Shown here piece after piece: positions 18,120-26,187 of a stretch of 64,000 nucleotides of DNA (positions are counted from its first letter, which is position 1; each line of letters starts with the position of its first letter). The stretch lies in contig JADJEQ010000004.1 of NCBI GenBank assembly GCA_016709025.1, forward strand, positions 124,001-188,000. Direction: 5' to 3'. The notes under the pieces were generated by a model. That model ran no database searches, had not been told where the DNA came from, and worked only from the letters and a program-made list of their open reading frames with translations. The DNA is from Bacteroidales bacterium (GTDB lineage Bacteria; Bacteroidota; Bacteroidia; Bacteroidales; Lentimicrobiaceae). The position numbers were made by a program, and so were the translations under genes.

Positions 18120-20126
18120 TTAATGATTGATCAGGAATTTGCTGCGGCCGATGACTGATCCGTCGGGACCTGTGATCCTGACAATGTAAACCCCTGAAGG
18201 AAGGCTGCTCAGGTCTTCTTCGCGGCTGAATGGCTTGTTTACAACCATTTTACCGGTTGAGTTGAAAATCGTGGTAAGATAGCCACTGGTATTCAGACTT
18301 TGGCTGAGTTGCATCACCACACGACCATCGGTGGAAGGATTAGGATAGATTTTCAATGTTTGACTGTTGCCGGGCTCCTCAATACCCACCACTTTCATCT
18401 TACCAAATACAGGACGAATCATCAGGGCACCTTTGAAGAGACTCTGGGTCCAGGGGCCGAAGGTGCGGTACATCGTATTGGCCGATGCATCGTTGTTCAT
18501 GTCAAAGCCTATGTTCAGGTTGTCGGCGGTTGACTGCTCCCACCCTACATAAAAAATAAGGTTGGGAAACTGCTCTTCTTCGATTTGAATAATGCTGTCG
18601 GGTTTATAGGTAAAAAACTGGTTCAGGCTGTCCTCATAGGCAGGTTCATATCCGTATTTTGAATAGATCAGATCACCGGGTTCACCGAAATAATCGTTCC
18701 AGATGTTCAGGTAGAATTTCTTGACGTTCCCATCTTTCAGGGTCTGATTAAAATACATCTGCACTGCCAGCAGTGAATCGGGGGTGTTCAGTTTAAAACG
18801 GTAAGCAAGTTGAGCGGAGACGTTTGAAAGACCGTATCCGACTTCCGCGGTGCCGTCATCGTAAGAAAAGTAATTCGCAAAAAGCTGAACATTCCGGATG
18901 GTATCATTCTCCTTCCGTCCAAGGCTGGCTTCGGTATTCACAATATGGGTCGTCGTAAAAAATACCCTTTCCTGGGTGCCGACCGGAAATTGAAAATCAA
19001 CGGCGGGCCTGGAGAAAGGTTGATGATCTACATAACCTGAGGTGATAAAAGGCGGAATAAAATAGTTGCCTGGATTATAGAACTTAAAGGGGGCCTGGTA
19101 ATCACGTGAGACCTCGTAGCGATAGGATGCATTGTAGTCGTCACCGTCGAGATTGGTAATCTTCAGATTCAGGGTATCGGCCATTTCCTTGATAAAGTTA
19201 GCCCGATACTGGTTGTATGGCATTGAGGTATAATTGGTCAGCATCCCGGGGGCTTTATCGGCGAAAGCCACATCCCGGTGTAGGGTATCGAACAGATTGC
19301 GGCCAATATTCAGATACACATAATCGATGTTCCACTGGTCGCCATTGCTTTGCCAGTCGGGCAGGATGATGCTGGCCAGGCTGGCATAGTTCCGGAAACG
19401 AAAACGAAAATCCGGTGAATAAAAGCTTGCACTGTCAAGTATGGGAATGACCACCTGCCTGAACCACATACTGTCTTCGGCATAAAAATCATCAAGGCTC
19501 AGGCCCGGGGAACTCCATGCTTTAATCCATCCTTCCTGCACAATGGTATCAGCCGGGGTAATCACGACCACCCCACCCACTTCGCTGGTATCAGCAGGGA
19601 TAATTGTAACGATGGTTTCGTCAGGTGCCAGGAATTCAAGTACCAGTGAATCAGCCCTTGCAGGTTCGTTTCCACGCCCCTGGGGTTGATAATAGAAACT
19701 GAAATACACTGAATCAGCCCTGGTTATTTTACGTGGAACCGGTGCAAAAACAGAATCGAGCCTGATTGGCTGAGAAGTCAGGAAATCAGCCTGGTAAGGG
19801 AATGGGCTCGCATCCTCGTACAATCGCCCAAGGTTGTCGATGGCATCAAATGTAGCCACCCCAATGGTCGGTGGATCTACTGCATAATCGTTGCTGATAA
19901 AGACATCAGCATCAGACCAGTGGTTGGGATCCGGAAAGACAGAAGCTTCGTAAAAATCGTCGAAAAACGGGAGTAATAGCGGTGCAGGAACAGAAAGTGC
20001 AGATTTCAGCCGGGAGGCTTTGTTCTTCACCTGGGGATTCACCTGCAAGCCTGTAATTACTTCCTGTGCGGACATGGTTCCCGCAAGGAAAAAGACCAAT
20101 ATAGAAAGGAAAACAAGCCTTTTCAT
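18120..20126 (-). CDS. T9SS type A cargo protein of unknown function
   Basis: A 668-residue secreted protein. Residues 1-20 are a signal peptide (MKRLVFLSILVFFLAGTMSAQ). The body has no domain I can name; it is rich in aromatic and acidic residues with beta-type stretches (for example a jelly-roll-like DDFYEASVFPDPNHWSD start). The C terminus has LKIYPNPSTDGRVVM, VFNSTGKMVVN-like and LPSGVYIVRI elements, the standard T9SS type A sorting domain (about 595-668). The protein should therefore be exported to the cell surface and processed. It sits between the PASTA and RluA-family genes and has its own -7 box at 20168-20175. Confidence 0.85.
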   Translation of the reverse strand: MKRLVFLSILVFFLAGTMSAQEVITGLQVNPQVKNKASRLKSALSVPAPLLLPFFDDFYEASVFPDPNHWSDADVFISNDYAVDPPTIGVATFDAIDNLGRLYEDASPFPYQADFLTSQPIRLDSVFAPVPRKITRADSVYFSFYYQPQGRGNEPARADSLVLEFLAPDETIVTIIPADTSEVGGVVVITPADTIVQEGWIKAWSSPGLSLDDFYAEDSMWFRQVVIPILDSASFYSPDFRFRFRNYASLASIILPDWQSNGDQWNIDYVYLNIGRNLFDTLHRDVAFADKAPGMLTNYTSMPYNQYRANFIKEMADTLNLKITNLDGDDYNASYRYEVSRDYQAPFKFYNPGNYFIPPFITSGYVDHQPFSRPAVDFQFPVGTQERVFFTTTHIVNTEASLGRKENDTIRNVQLFANYFSYDDGTAEVGYGLSNVSAQLAYRFKLNTPDSLLAVQMYFNQTLKDGNVKKFYLNIWNDYFGEPGDLIYSKYGYEPAYEDSLNQFFTYKPDSIIQIEEEQFPNLIFYVGWEQSTADNLNIGFDMNNDASANTMYRTFGPWTQSLFKGALMIRPVFGKMKVVGIEEPGNSQTLKIYPNPSTDGRVVMQLSQSLNTSGYLTTIFNSTGKMVVNKPFSREEDLSSLPSGVYIVRITGPDGSVIGRSKFLINH

Positions 20127-20167
20127 GTTTGTTTTTTCATATTATGTAAATAATCCGGCCCGAATAA

Positions 20168-20175
20168 CAAAGATA
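20168..20175 (-). promoter_or_regulatory. Bacteroidota -7 box before the T9SS cargo gene
   Basis: CAAAGATA reads TATCTTTG on the minus strand. It lies in the 50-base gap after the PASTA gene and would give a leader of about 35 bases. Confidence 0.5.
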
Positions 20176-20176
20176 A

Positions 20177-21010
20177 TCAGTAAACCGAATCCTGCTCAAC
20201 ATTCAGCGTATCCGCCGACATCAGATCAAGGTAAGCATCAAAATCAAAAACTTCCGGGTCACGGTATACCAGGCTGACCTGCTGTCCTGCATTCATCATA
20301 AGCCCTCTCACATAAGAAGGACTCTGACTGTAAACCCTGGCAGTTGACGGATCGGCATCGTTTTCGAATGTCTCATCACCAACCTGAAGGTAGTTTTGTT
20401 GAAGCAACTGGTTCGCTTCGGATTGTAGTTTGCCCAACAGGAAGGGAACCTGATACCTTCCACCGCCCATATTCTGACCAACCTTTAGTGAAATAACGGA
20501 ACCCTTCAGAACAGATGTTCCGGGAGTAATTTCCCGGCTTTTGTAAAATTGTCCCAAAACAGCATTTGCGGCTATATCCGGGACATAATTGACATTCCCA
20601 AGAACCAGTCCGTAGGTTTCAAGCGTTGCACTTGCCTGCCTGAGGGTAAGATCAACCAGGTTAGGCATACTCACCTGCTCGGGCAAAACTGCAATGGTGG
20701 TGAGATAAATCTTCCTGTTACGTTTTACACCTGAACCCGGCAAAGGATCCTGAATGATAACAGATCCACGGGGCAACCTGGAATCAAACACGGAATCAAC
20801 TATAATTATCTCGAAATTCTCAATGGTTTCCAGTTGTTCAATCTGATCTGGCGTTAACCCGATAAGAGCCGGCACCAGGAATGATTCACCATGGTGGGTA
20901 TACAATTTAAGCGTACTAAGAACCAAAGTGATAGCTGCAGCAGTAATAACCACCGAAAGAATAAACTGTTTTAAAAAAACGCGTGTTTGAATAAATTGGA
21001 TAAAATTCAT
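20177..21010 (-). CDS. Membrane-anchored PASTA-domain protein
   Basis: A 277-residue protein with one N-terminal transmembrane helix (about 14-34) and three PASTA domains in the periplasm (roughly 44-105, 112-177 and 186-250). Each shows the family pattern, such as VPALIGLTPDQIEQLE, MPNLVDLTLRQASATLE and VPFLLGKLQSEANQLLQ. PASTA domains bind peptidoglycan or muropeptides in kinases and PBPs. Here there is no kinase or transpeptidase domain, which is usual for this Bacteroidota family. The divergent neighbour is D-Ala-D-Ala ligase, so a cell-wall link is likely. A -7 box lies at 21097-21104. Confidence 0.9.
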   Translation of the reverse strand: MNFIQFIQTRVFLKQFILSVVITAAAITLVLSTLKLYTHHGESFLVPALIGLTPDQIEQLETIENFEIIIVDSVFDSRLPRGSVIIQDPLPGSGVKRNRKIYLTTIAVLPEQVSMPNLVDLTLRQASATLETYGLVLGNVNYVPDIAANAVLGQFYKSREITPGTSVLKGSVISLKVGQNMGGGRYQVPFLLGKLQSEANQLLQQNYLQVGDETFENDADPSTARVYSQSPSYVRGLMMNAGQQVSLVYRDPEVFDFDAYLDLMSADTLNVEQDSVY

Positions 21011-21096
21011 GCAAAACTGTTTAACCGGATGTCTAATTCAACCCTGCCCGGCCGTTTGGATTATTAACTTAGTCCCCTGCAATTTATTGCCCGGTC

Positions 21097-21104
21097 AGCA
21101 AAGA
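21097..21104 (-). promoter_or_regulatory. Bacteroidota -7 box before the PASTA gene
   Basis: CAAAGATA reads TATCTTTG on the minus strand. It lies 87 bases before the ATG, in the divergent region shared with ddl. Confidence 0.5.
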
Positions 21105-21144
21105 TATAAATAATTGGCGGGCCAGCGAAAACGCAATTTATGAT

Positions 21145-21152
21145 TAAATTTG
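21145..21152 (+). promoter_or_regulatory. Bacteroidota -7 box before ddl
   Basis: TAAATTTG fits TAnnTTTG and lies 75 bases upstream of the ddl ATG, back to back with the PASTA promoter. Confidence 0.5.
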
Positions 21153-21226
21153 CAACCGTTTATTTATAGCAATTGCCCGGATTCAGGTTATATGGCAAGT
21201 ATGGAAAACCAACAAGTGAATAAAAT

Positions 21227-22228
21227 ATGAAGAAAAACATAGCATTGCTTACCGGGGGATATTCTGAGGAGTACGAAATTTCTGTTAAAAGCGGAAAAGT
21301 AATCACCAGGCACCTTGACCATGAGCTGTTCAACGTGTACCTGATCAAGGTTACAACCGGCAAGTGGACATACAGTGATGAAAACGGAGTTGAATACGGG
21401 GTAGACCTCAACGGGTTCACACTCGGGCTTCCCGCTGGTTTAGTCAGATTTGATGCAGCCTTCATCGGTATTCACGGCACTCCGGGTGAAGATGGTAAAC
21501 TGCAGGGGTACCTCGATATGATGCAGGTTCCGTATAATACCTGTGGACGGGTTACATCTGCCATCACTTTTAACAAGTATTTCTGTAATGAATTCGCCGG
21601 ACGGCTGAATGTGAATGTTGCCAAAACCCATTACCTGCATAAACGGGATCTGATAAATCCTAAAGAAATCATTGAAATCACCGGCATGCCATGCTTTGTA
21701 AAGCCCAACAGCAACGGCTCCAGTATTGGAATTACCAAAGTTAAATCAGAAGAAGATCTGTTTCCTGCCATCGGTCAGGCCTTTGAAGTGGATGATGAAG
21801 TGCTGGTGCAGGAGTTTATTCCCGGAACAGAAGTTACCTGTGGCATTTACGAGAAAAACGGCGAGCTGGTTGTTCTTCCGCTTACCCAGATTATCAGTCA
21901 CAAGGAATGGTTCGATTACGAGGCCAAATATACCGATGGAATGGCCGATGAGATCACCCCGGCCCCCATCAGTGAAATTCAGGCGATAGCTTGCCGTGAA
22001 ACATCGGCCATGCTTTACCGGAAGCTCAACTGCCGCGGAATTGTGCGCTTTGACTATATTCTTACTCCGGAATCCTATAAAAACAGCAGTGCTTTTTATT
22101 TCCTCGAAGTCAATACCGTGCCCGGACTTTCCGAAGCCAGTATTGTACCACGTCAGGCGGCGAGTATCGGCATCAGCCTCAGTCAATTGTTTACCGATGT
22201 TTTGAATGAAACAATTTCGAGGTATTAA
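21227..22228 (+). CDS. ddl: D-alanine--D-alanine ligase
   Basis: An ATP-grasp enzyme that joins two D-alanines for peptidoglycan precursors. The 333-residue length is normal. The N-terminal domain has LLTGGYSEEYEIS (Glu15 in the substrate-binding position) and HGTPGEDG at 83-90. The ATP-grasp core includes CFVKPNSNGSSIGITKV, VLVQEFIPGTEVTCG and the metal-binding FLEVNTVPGLSEASIVP near the end. It diverges from the PASTA gene. Confidence 0.96.
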   Translation: MKKNIALLTGGYSEEYEISVKSGKVITRHLDHELFNVYLIKVTTGKWTYSDENGVEYGVDLNGFTLGLPAGLVRFDAAFIGIHGTPGEDGKLQGYLDMMQVPYNTCGRVTSAITFNKYFCNEFAGRLNVNVAKTHYLHKRDLINPKEIIEITGMPCFVKPNSNGSSIGITKVKSEEDLFPAIGQAFEVDDEVLVQEFIPGTEVTCGIYEKNGELVVLPLTQIISHKEWFDYEAKYTDGMADEITPAPISEIQAIACRETSAMLYRKLNCRGIVRFDYILTPESYKNSSAFYFLEVNTVPGLSEASIVPRQAASIGISLSQLFTDVLNETISRY

Positions 22229-22580
22229 CAGGGTCGGTTGTAAAAAATGCCTGACTTTACAGAGCTGCTGAAACAGTGCGCGAATCTGCCTGTCGGCAGA
22301 CAGGGAGCCGGGCTCACGGATAAGAGCTTTTTGGATTTCATTGTCAGAAAAATAATCTCTGTATTACTTCAGTGTACCTCCGTGTAAGCTTTTTTTATTA
22401 CACAGAGAACCACAGAGAATGCACAGAGGTGCACAGAGTTAATGATTTTCAGCAACATTTATCCGCAGGTTTCGTGGCAGAACCTCTTTTTTGATTCCTT
22501 CCAGTTACATTTCGCCTCTCTTAATTTTCAGTTGACATCCCTATTCTGTCGGTTCACATGAAATCCGTTTCCTTCAGGAG
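22229..22580. repeat. Intergenic region with degenerate palindromic repeats
   Basis: Contains CTGCCTGTCGGCAGACAGG at 22286-22304, a palindromic REP-like word with a weaker relative near 53092. Further on, CTCCGTGTAA and TTACACAGAG form an inverted pair around a T-rich loop, followed by a run of CACAGAG-type units to about 22440. No ORF of substance is present. Confidence 0.55.
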
Positions 22581-22590
22581 CTGGGTACCA

Positions 22591-22598
22591 TACCTTTG
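22591..22598 (+). promoter_or_regulatory. Bacteroidota -7 box
   Basis: TACCTTTG is a full match to TAnnTTTG, 57 bases before the ATG of the small secreted protein. Confidence 0.5.
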
Positions 22599-22647
22599 TC
22601 TCATCAACTAAAAATCAAATCCTAATAACCCTTTAAAAAACAAAGCC

Positions 22648-22980
22648 ATGAAAACAATCACCTTATCAATCGCAATCGCACTGATGATGTCCATCAGTCT
22701 TTCAGCAAGTGCTGACGGCACCAAACCTTCCTCACCAACCAGCGTGCAAATTTTCCAGACCAACACGGAAAGTGTAGATGTATATGTTGCAAAAGCAGCC
22801 GGTGAACTGGTTAAAATCAGAATCTACAGCGAGTCCGGCACCCAATTGATGAATACCAGGGTTAAAAAACAAAGTGCAAGGTATATCCGCTATCACCTGA
22901 ATGATCTCCCCGCCGGAACCTACAAGGTTTGTGTAGAAAAAGGCAATGAAGTTCTCTCCAGCCTGATTGTTTCAAAGTAA
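22648..22980 (+). CDS. Small secreted protein resembling a stand-alone T9SS-CTD-like domain
   Basis: A 110-residue protein. Residues 1-23 form a signal peptide ending in SASADG. The mature about 87 residues have the strand pattern of Por_Secre_tail/CTD domains: VDVYVAKAAGELVKIRIYSESGTQLMN, then YHLNDLPAGTYKVCVEKGNEVLSSLIVSK. It lacks any attached passenger domain. The family may be DUF3244-like; this is inference from the pattern. It has its own -7 box at 22591-22598 and a strong terminator at 23044-23071, so it is a single-gene unit. Confidence 0.75.
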   Translation: MKTITLSIAIALMMSISLSASADGTKPSSPTSVQIFQTNTESVDVYVAKAAGELVKIRIYSESGTQLMNTRVKKQSARYIRYHLNDLPAGTYKVCVEKGNEVLSSLIVSK

Positions 22981-23043
22981 AACCTAAATTATCAGCATTA
23001 TGAACTACCTGAAAGCATCCACATTAACATTTACAGAAGCAAT

Positions 23044-23071
23044 AAGCGCCGGAGAAATATCCGGCGCTTTT
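23044..23071 (+). terminator. Intrinsic terminator
   Basis: AAGCGCCGGA and TCCGGCGCTT form a perfect 10-bp stem with a 6-base loop, followed by TT. It ends the transcript of the small secreted protein. A 74-codon frame that crosses it is therefore unlikely to be a gene. Confidence 0.85.
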
Positions 23072-23118
23072 CTGAAAACAGTTGGTGAATTCAGGGCGTT
23101 CACGGGTGAAATCAGCGA

Positions 23119-23149
23119 TTGGGGGCAATCTTTCAATTTACTACCTTTG
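23119..23149 (+). promoter_or_regulatory. Promoter for the LytS/LytTR operon
   Basis: TACCTTTG at 23142-23149 matches the -7 box, with TTG at 23119-23121 at a 20-base spacing, a good -33 position. The transcript would start near 23156, just before the ATG at 23171. Confidence 0.6.
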
Positions 23150-23170
23150 AGGCACTTTATAAAATCATTG

Positions 23171-23244
23171 ATGTTCAAAGGTATATTTAGGAACGTTTTT
23201 CTGCGTTTACTGCTTTTCTGGTAGTCAGTTTTCCACTGAAAGTA
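23171..23244 (+). pseudogene. Frameshifted 5' end of the LytS-type kinase
   Basis: The ATG at 23171 (MFKGIFRNVF) follows the promoter at the right distance, but this frame stops at 23224. If one T were added to the T5 run at 23196-23200, the reading continues as SAFTAFLVVSFPLKVLLDV, a natural first membrane helix, straight into the kinase frame. I read this as one gene split by a one-base deletion, real or from sequencing. Confidence 0.6.
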
Positions 23245-24207
23245 TTGCTTGACGTAATTTTCGGACTGGTCTACCGCAATTACCCTATTTTCAGGCCAGG
23301 TGAAGAATACCTCGGTGCCGCAATTCTGACGCTTATCACGCTCGAAACGGTAATATTTATCAAGCGCAGGCTTAACAAGCGTTTACCATGGGAAAAGAAT
23401 CCGCTGCGACGACTGGTAATTGAAATTTCCCTGAATTCAATATTGCTTTCAGTCGTAATCGTTCTTTTAAGCCTTGGCATCAATTATTTTATCATCAAGG
23501 CACAATTTATTCAGTTGTCGGACGAAGTCCTCATTACCATTTTTTACCTGATCCTCCTGGTTTATATTCCGGCTTTTACAGAGTTTGCTGTATTTCTGCT
23601 GAACCGCTGGCGAATCAGTCTTGCCGAAATGGAACGATACAAAAAGGAAAATGCTGAATACCGGTTCGAAACCCTCAGAACACAGGTAAATCCGCACTTT
23701 CTGTTCAACAGCCTGAATACCTTATCATCGCTGATGTACGAAGACCGGGAAAAAGCAACCGGATTTATCCGCGACCTTTCTGATGTATACCGCTATGTAC
23801 TTGAAAACAGAAGCCGCGAAACCATCTCACTGCGTGAAGAGGTAAAGTTTATCAGATCGTTTGTATACCTCTACCAGCTCAGGTTCGACAACAAATTAAA
23901 CGTCGTGATTGAAATTTCCGAAAGTGTTCTTGAAAGACTTGTAGCCCCGATGACCCTGCAACTGCTGGTTGAAAATGCTGTTAAACACAATGTTATTTCA
24001 GTTAAAAAACCACTTGAAATCAGTGTTATAGCCGATGAAACCGGATACCTTACTATCCGTAACAATCTGCAAAAGAAAACCGCCGGTGTGGTCTCATCCG
24101 AAATAGGCCTTAAAAATATTATCAGCAGATACGGATACCTGACCGACAAACCGGTTGAGGTAACGGAAACAGACTCAGAATTTATTGTCAAAGTCCCTTT
24201 AATCTGA
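23245..24207 (+). CDS. Sensor histidine kinase, LytS/YehU (HisKA_5TM-like, His_kinase PF06580) family
   Basis: A 320-residue membrane kinase as read from TTG 23245; the true N terminus is probably MFKGIF at 23171 with a one-base frameshift between. Four or so hydrophobic segments occupy residues 1-130. A short coiled linker (ISLAEMERYKKENAEYRFE) leads into the phosphoacceptor motif QVNPHFLFNSLNTLSSLMY, with His in NPHFLFN. The ATPase part has LLVENAVKHN and SEIGLKNIISRYG. It passes phosphate to the LytTR regulator that starts 5 bases after its stop. The stimulus is unknown. Confidence 0.9.
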   Translation: MLDVIFGLVYRNYPIFRPGEEYLGAAILTLITLETVIFIKRRLNKRLPWEKNPLRRLVIEISLNSILLSVVIVLLSLGINYFIIKAQFIQLSDEVLITIFYLILLVYIPAFTEFAVFLLNRWRISLAEMERYKKENAEYRFETLRTQVNPHFLFNSLNTLSSLMYEDREKATGFIRDLSDVYRYVLENRSRETISLREEVKFIRSFVYLYQLRFDNKLNVVIEISESVLERLVAPMTLQLLVENAVKHNVISVKKPLEISVIADETGYLTIRNNLQKKTAGVVSSEIGLKNIISRYGYLTDKPVEVTETDSEFIVKVPLI

Positions 24208-24212
24208 AAGCT

Positions 24213-24983
24213 ATGAAAGTGTTAATTGTTGAGGATGAGCCATTTGCACAACAGGAACTGAAACGTTTACTTTCAGCTATCCGCACCGATATTCAGGTAC
24301 TCGATTGCATCGACTCCATTGAAGATACCATCGCGTGGCTACACAACAATCCTTTACCCGACCTTATGTTTCTGGATATTCAACTCTCAGATGGCTTAAG
24401 TTTTGAGATTTTCAGACAGGAAAAAATTCTGTGTCCCGTAATTTTCACCACTGCATTCGACGAATATGCCATTCAGGCCTTTAAAGTCAACAGCATCGAC
24501 TATTTGCTGAAACCGGTTAAACAAACAGACCTGGCATCAGCATTGGAAAAGTTTGATGAAATCAGGGATTCGTATCAAAAAAGAGGAGTACCGGCGATTG
24601 ATATCAGTATGCTCGAACAACTGCTCAATCCATCACGGAAAGAGTTTAAATCAAGGTTTATTGCCCGGCTTGGTGATCAGATCAAGCATATATCCATTGA
24701 TGAAGTGGCCTGGTTTTATGCGGAAGACAATGTAGTTTTCATGGTCACGAAAGGAAACAGCAGGTATATCATCGACTATACGCTCGACCAGGTGATCGCG
24801 CAATTGGATCCTGCCCGCTATTTCAGGATTAACAGAGGTTATGTTGCAGCTGTACAAAGCATTGGTAAAGTAAATCGTTATTTTAATGGAAGGTTGCTGG
24901 TTGAACTGTCGCCTGCAGCAAAAGAGCCGGTTTATGTAAGCCGGGCTAAAGCCCAGGAGTTTATTGAATGGCTTGATAAATAA
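24213..24983 (+). CDS. LytTR-family response regulator
   Basis: A 256-residue regulator. The receiver domain (about 1-120) has the acidic pair Glu7-Asp8, phosphoacceptor Asp55 in LMFLDIQLSDG, and a YLLKPVK lysine motif. The LytTR DNA-binding domain covers about 150-256, with FIARLGDQIKHISIDEVAWFYAEDNVVF at its start and RYFRINRGYVAAVQSI near the middle. It forms a pair with the kinase just upstream. The lipoprotein gene 8 bases downstream may be in the same operon. Confidence 0.94.
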   Translation: MKVLIVEDEPFAQQELKRLLSAIRTDIQVLDCIDSIEDTIAWLHNNPLPDLMFLDIQLSDGLSFEIFRQEKILCPVIFTTAFDEYAIQAFKVNSIDYLLKPVKQTDLASALEKFDEIRDSYQKRGVPAIDISMLEQLLNPSRKEFKSRFIARLGDQIKHISIDEVAWFYAEDNVVFMVTKGNSRYIIDYTLDQVIAQLDPARYFRINRGYVAAVQSIGKVNRYFNGRLLVELSPAAKEPVYVSRAKAQEFIEWLDK

Positions 24984-24991
24984 AGAATCAG

Positions 24992-26011
24992 ATGAGAAAA
25001 AGAATAAATATCAGCACAATGTTCCGGTTTAGTTTACTGATACTGACCGGAATGCTTTTGGCTTCGTGCTACCGGCAGCAGGTAGTTATAGATCAGGTTC
25101 CGCTCAACACCCCCGAGGGCAGTGACATATATATAACCGGCAATTTCAACAACTGGGATCCCGGCGATGAGAAATTCAGGTTGACGCACAACCCCGATGG
25201 CACTTACTCTATCGATCTGCCCCGCGGAGTTGGTCAGGTGGAATATAAATTCACCCGTGGTGACTGGACCAGTGGTGAAAAGAATGAATGTGGCTACGAA
25301 ATCGGAAACCGCACGCTTGTTTACGGAGAAAATGACACAGTGGTCGACCGGGTGGCAAGCTGGGGCGATACCGAACCAATGAATTGTACCCAAAAGGTAA
25401 TTGTTATCGACGAATATCCTGAAAACACGCCCAACGAAGCACTCATTTACCTGGCATCGCAATATAACAACTGGAATCCGGGAGATTTGAAATATACCCT
25501 GAAAAAACATCCGAAAGGCTTTTACTACATCAATCTTAGCAAGCCCGGTGAATGTATGGATTATAAATTCACCCTTGGTGGCTGGGAAAGCGTTGAAACG
25601 GACAATAAAGGCAAGGATATTGAAAACCGGCAGTATTGTTTCAATGGCGGAGATACACTCTTTCTTAAGGTAAGCAACTGGAAAAGCGTATCATACAGAA
25701 AAACCGGCAAAGTAACCTTCGTGCTTGATAAACTACCCGCATTGACAAAACCAGCTGAACAATTCTATATTACGGGAGATTTCAACAACTGGAATCCAGG
25801 TGATCCCGGATATGCGTTCAAAACCGATGTCTCAGGCAAACTTTTATGCACACTCATCACCGATAAGGAAATGATTTCCTTTAAAATAACCCGTGGCAAC
25901 TGGAATTCAGTGGAAACACTCCCTTCGGGTGATGATATCGCCAACCGGACCTATATCAACGGACAAGCAGATACTATTTACCTGAAGGTAGAACGCTGGA
26001 AGGACCGTTAG
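24992..26011 (+). CDS. Lipoprotein with three tandem starch/glycogen-binding-like domains
   Basis: A 339-residue lipoprotein; the signal ends with lipobox LASC (Cys26), and an alternative start at ATG 25019 also gives a good signal. The mature protein is three repeats of about 100 residues (about 31-125, 131-230 and 236-335). Each carries an (F/Y)NNWxPGD motif (GNFNNWDPGD, QYNNWNPGD, GDFNNWNPGD), followed by YKFTRGDW-type strands and an E-G-xxIxNRxY/L stretch. This is the early-set fold of CBM20/CBM48/AMPK-type carbohydrate-binding modules. No catalytic domain is attached. It lies 8 bases after the LytTR gene and ends at a hairpin, suggesting one operon. Confidence 0.82.
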   Translation: MRKRINISTMFRFSLLILTGMLLASCYRQQVVIDQVPLNTPEGSDIYITGNFNNWDPGDEKFRLTHNPDGTYSIDLPRGVGQVEYKFTRGDWTSGEKNECGYEIGNRTLVYGENDTVVDRVASWGDTEPMNCTQKVIVIDEYPENTPNEALIYLASQYNNWNPGDLKYTLKKHPKGFYYINLSKPGECMDYKFTLGGWESVETDNKGKDIENRQYCFNGGDTLFLKVSNWKSVSYRKTGKVTFVLDKLPALTKPAEQFYITGDFNNWNPGDPGYAFKTDVSGKLLCTLITDKEMISFKITRGNWNSVETLPSGDDIANRTYINGQADTIYLKVERWKDR

Positions 26012-26034
26012 CAACTCATTATCATTCCTTACCG

Positions 26035-26067
26035 GTGCGGTGATTCAGACCATCTGAATCACCGCAC
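26035..26067. terminator. Long perfect hairpin after the lipoprotein gene
   Basis: GTGCGGTGATTCAGA and TCTGAATCACCGCAC form a 15-bp perfect stem with a CCA loop. No T-run follows on the plus strand, so it may be a terminator, an mRNA 3' stabiliser or a regulatory site. Confidence 0.6.
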
Positions 26068-26152
26068 ACCTGTTTACCCACCCATTTAATCATTTCACCC
26101 TGCTATTTCCCCGATTCATCGGATTCTGTTTTTACAGCCGGTGTGCTGGTGA

Positions 26153-26160
26153 TATTTTTG
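26153..26160 (+). promoter_or_regulatory. Bacteroidota -7 box before the DUF116 gene
   Basis: TATTTTTG fits TAnnTTTG. It puts the transcript start near 26167, upstream of the ATG at 26188 but past the TTG/GTG starts further 5', and so supports 26188. Confidence 0.5.
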
Positions 26161-26187
26161 TACAACAAAATTGGAAATCAGTCAGGT

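Noticed and set aside
23000..23224. 74-codon frame between the small secreted protein and the kinase
   Set aside because: It spans a strong terminator and the kinase promoter, and its last part (MFKGIF...) is better explained as the start of the frameshifted kinase.
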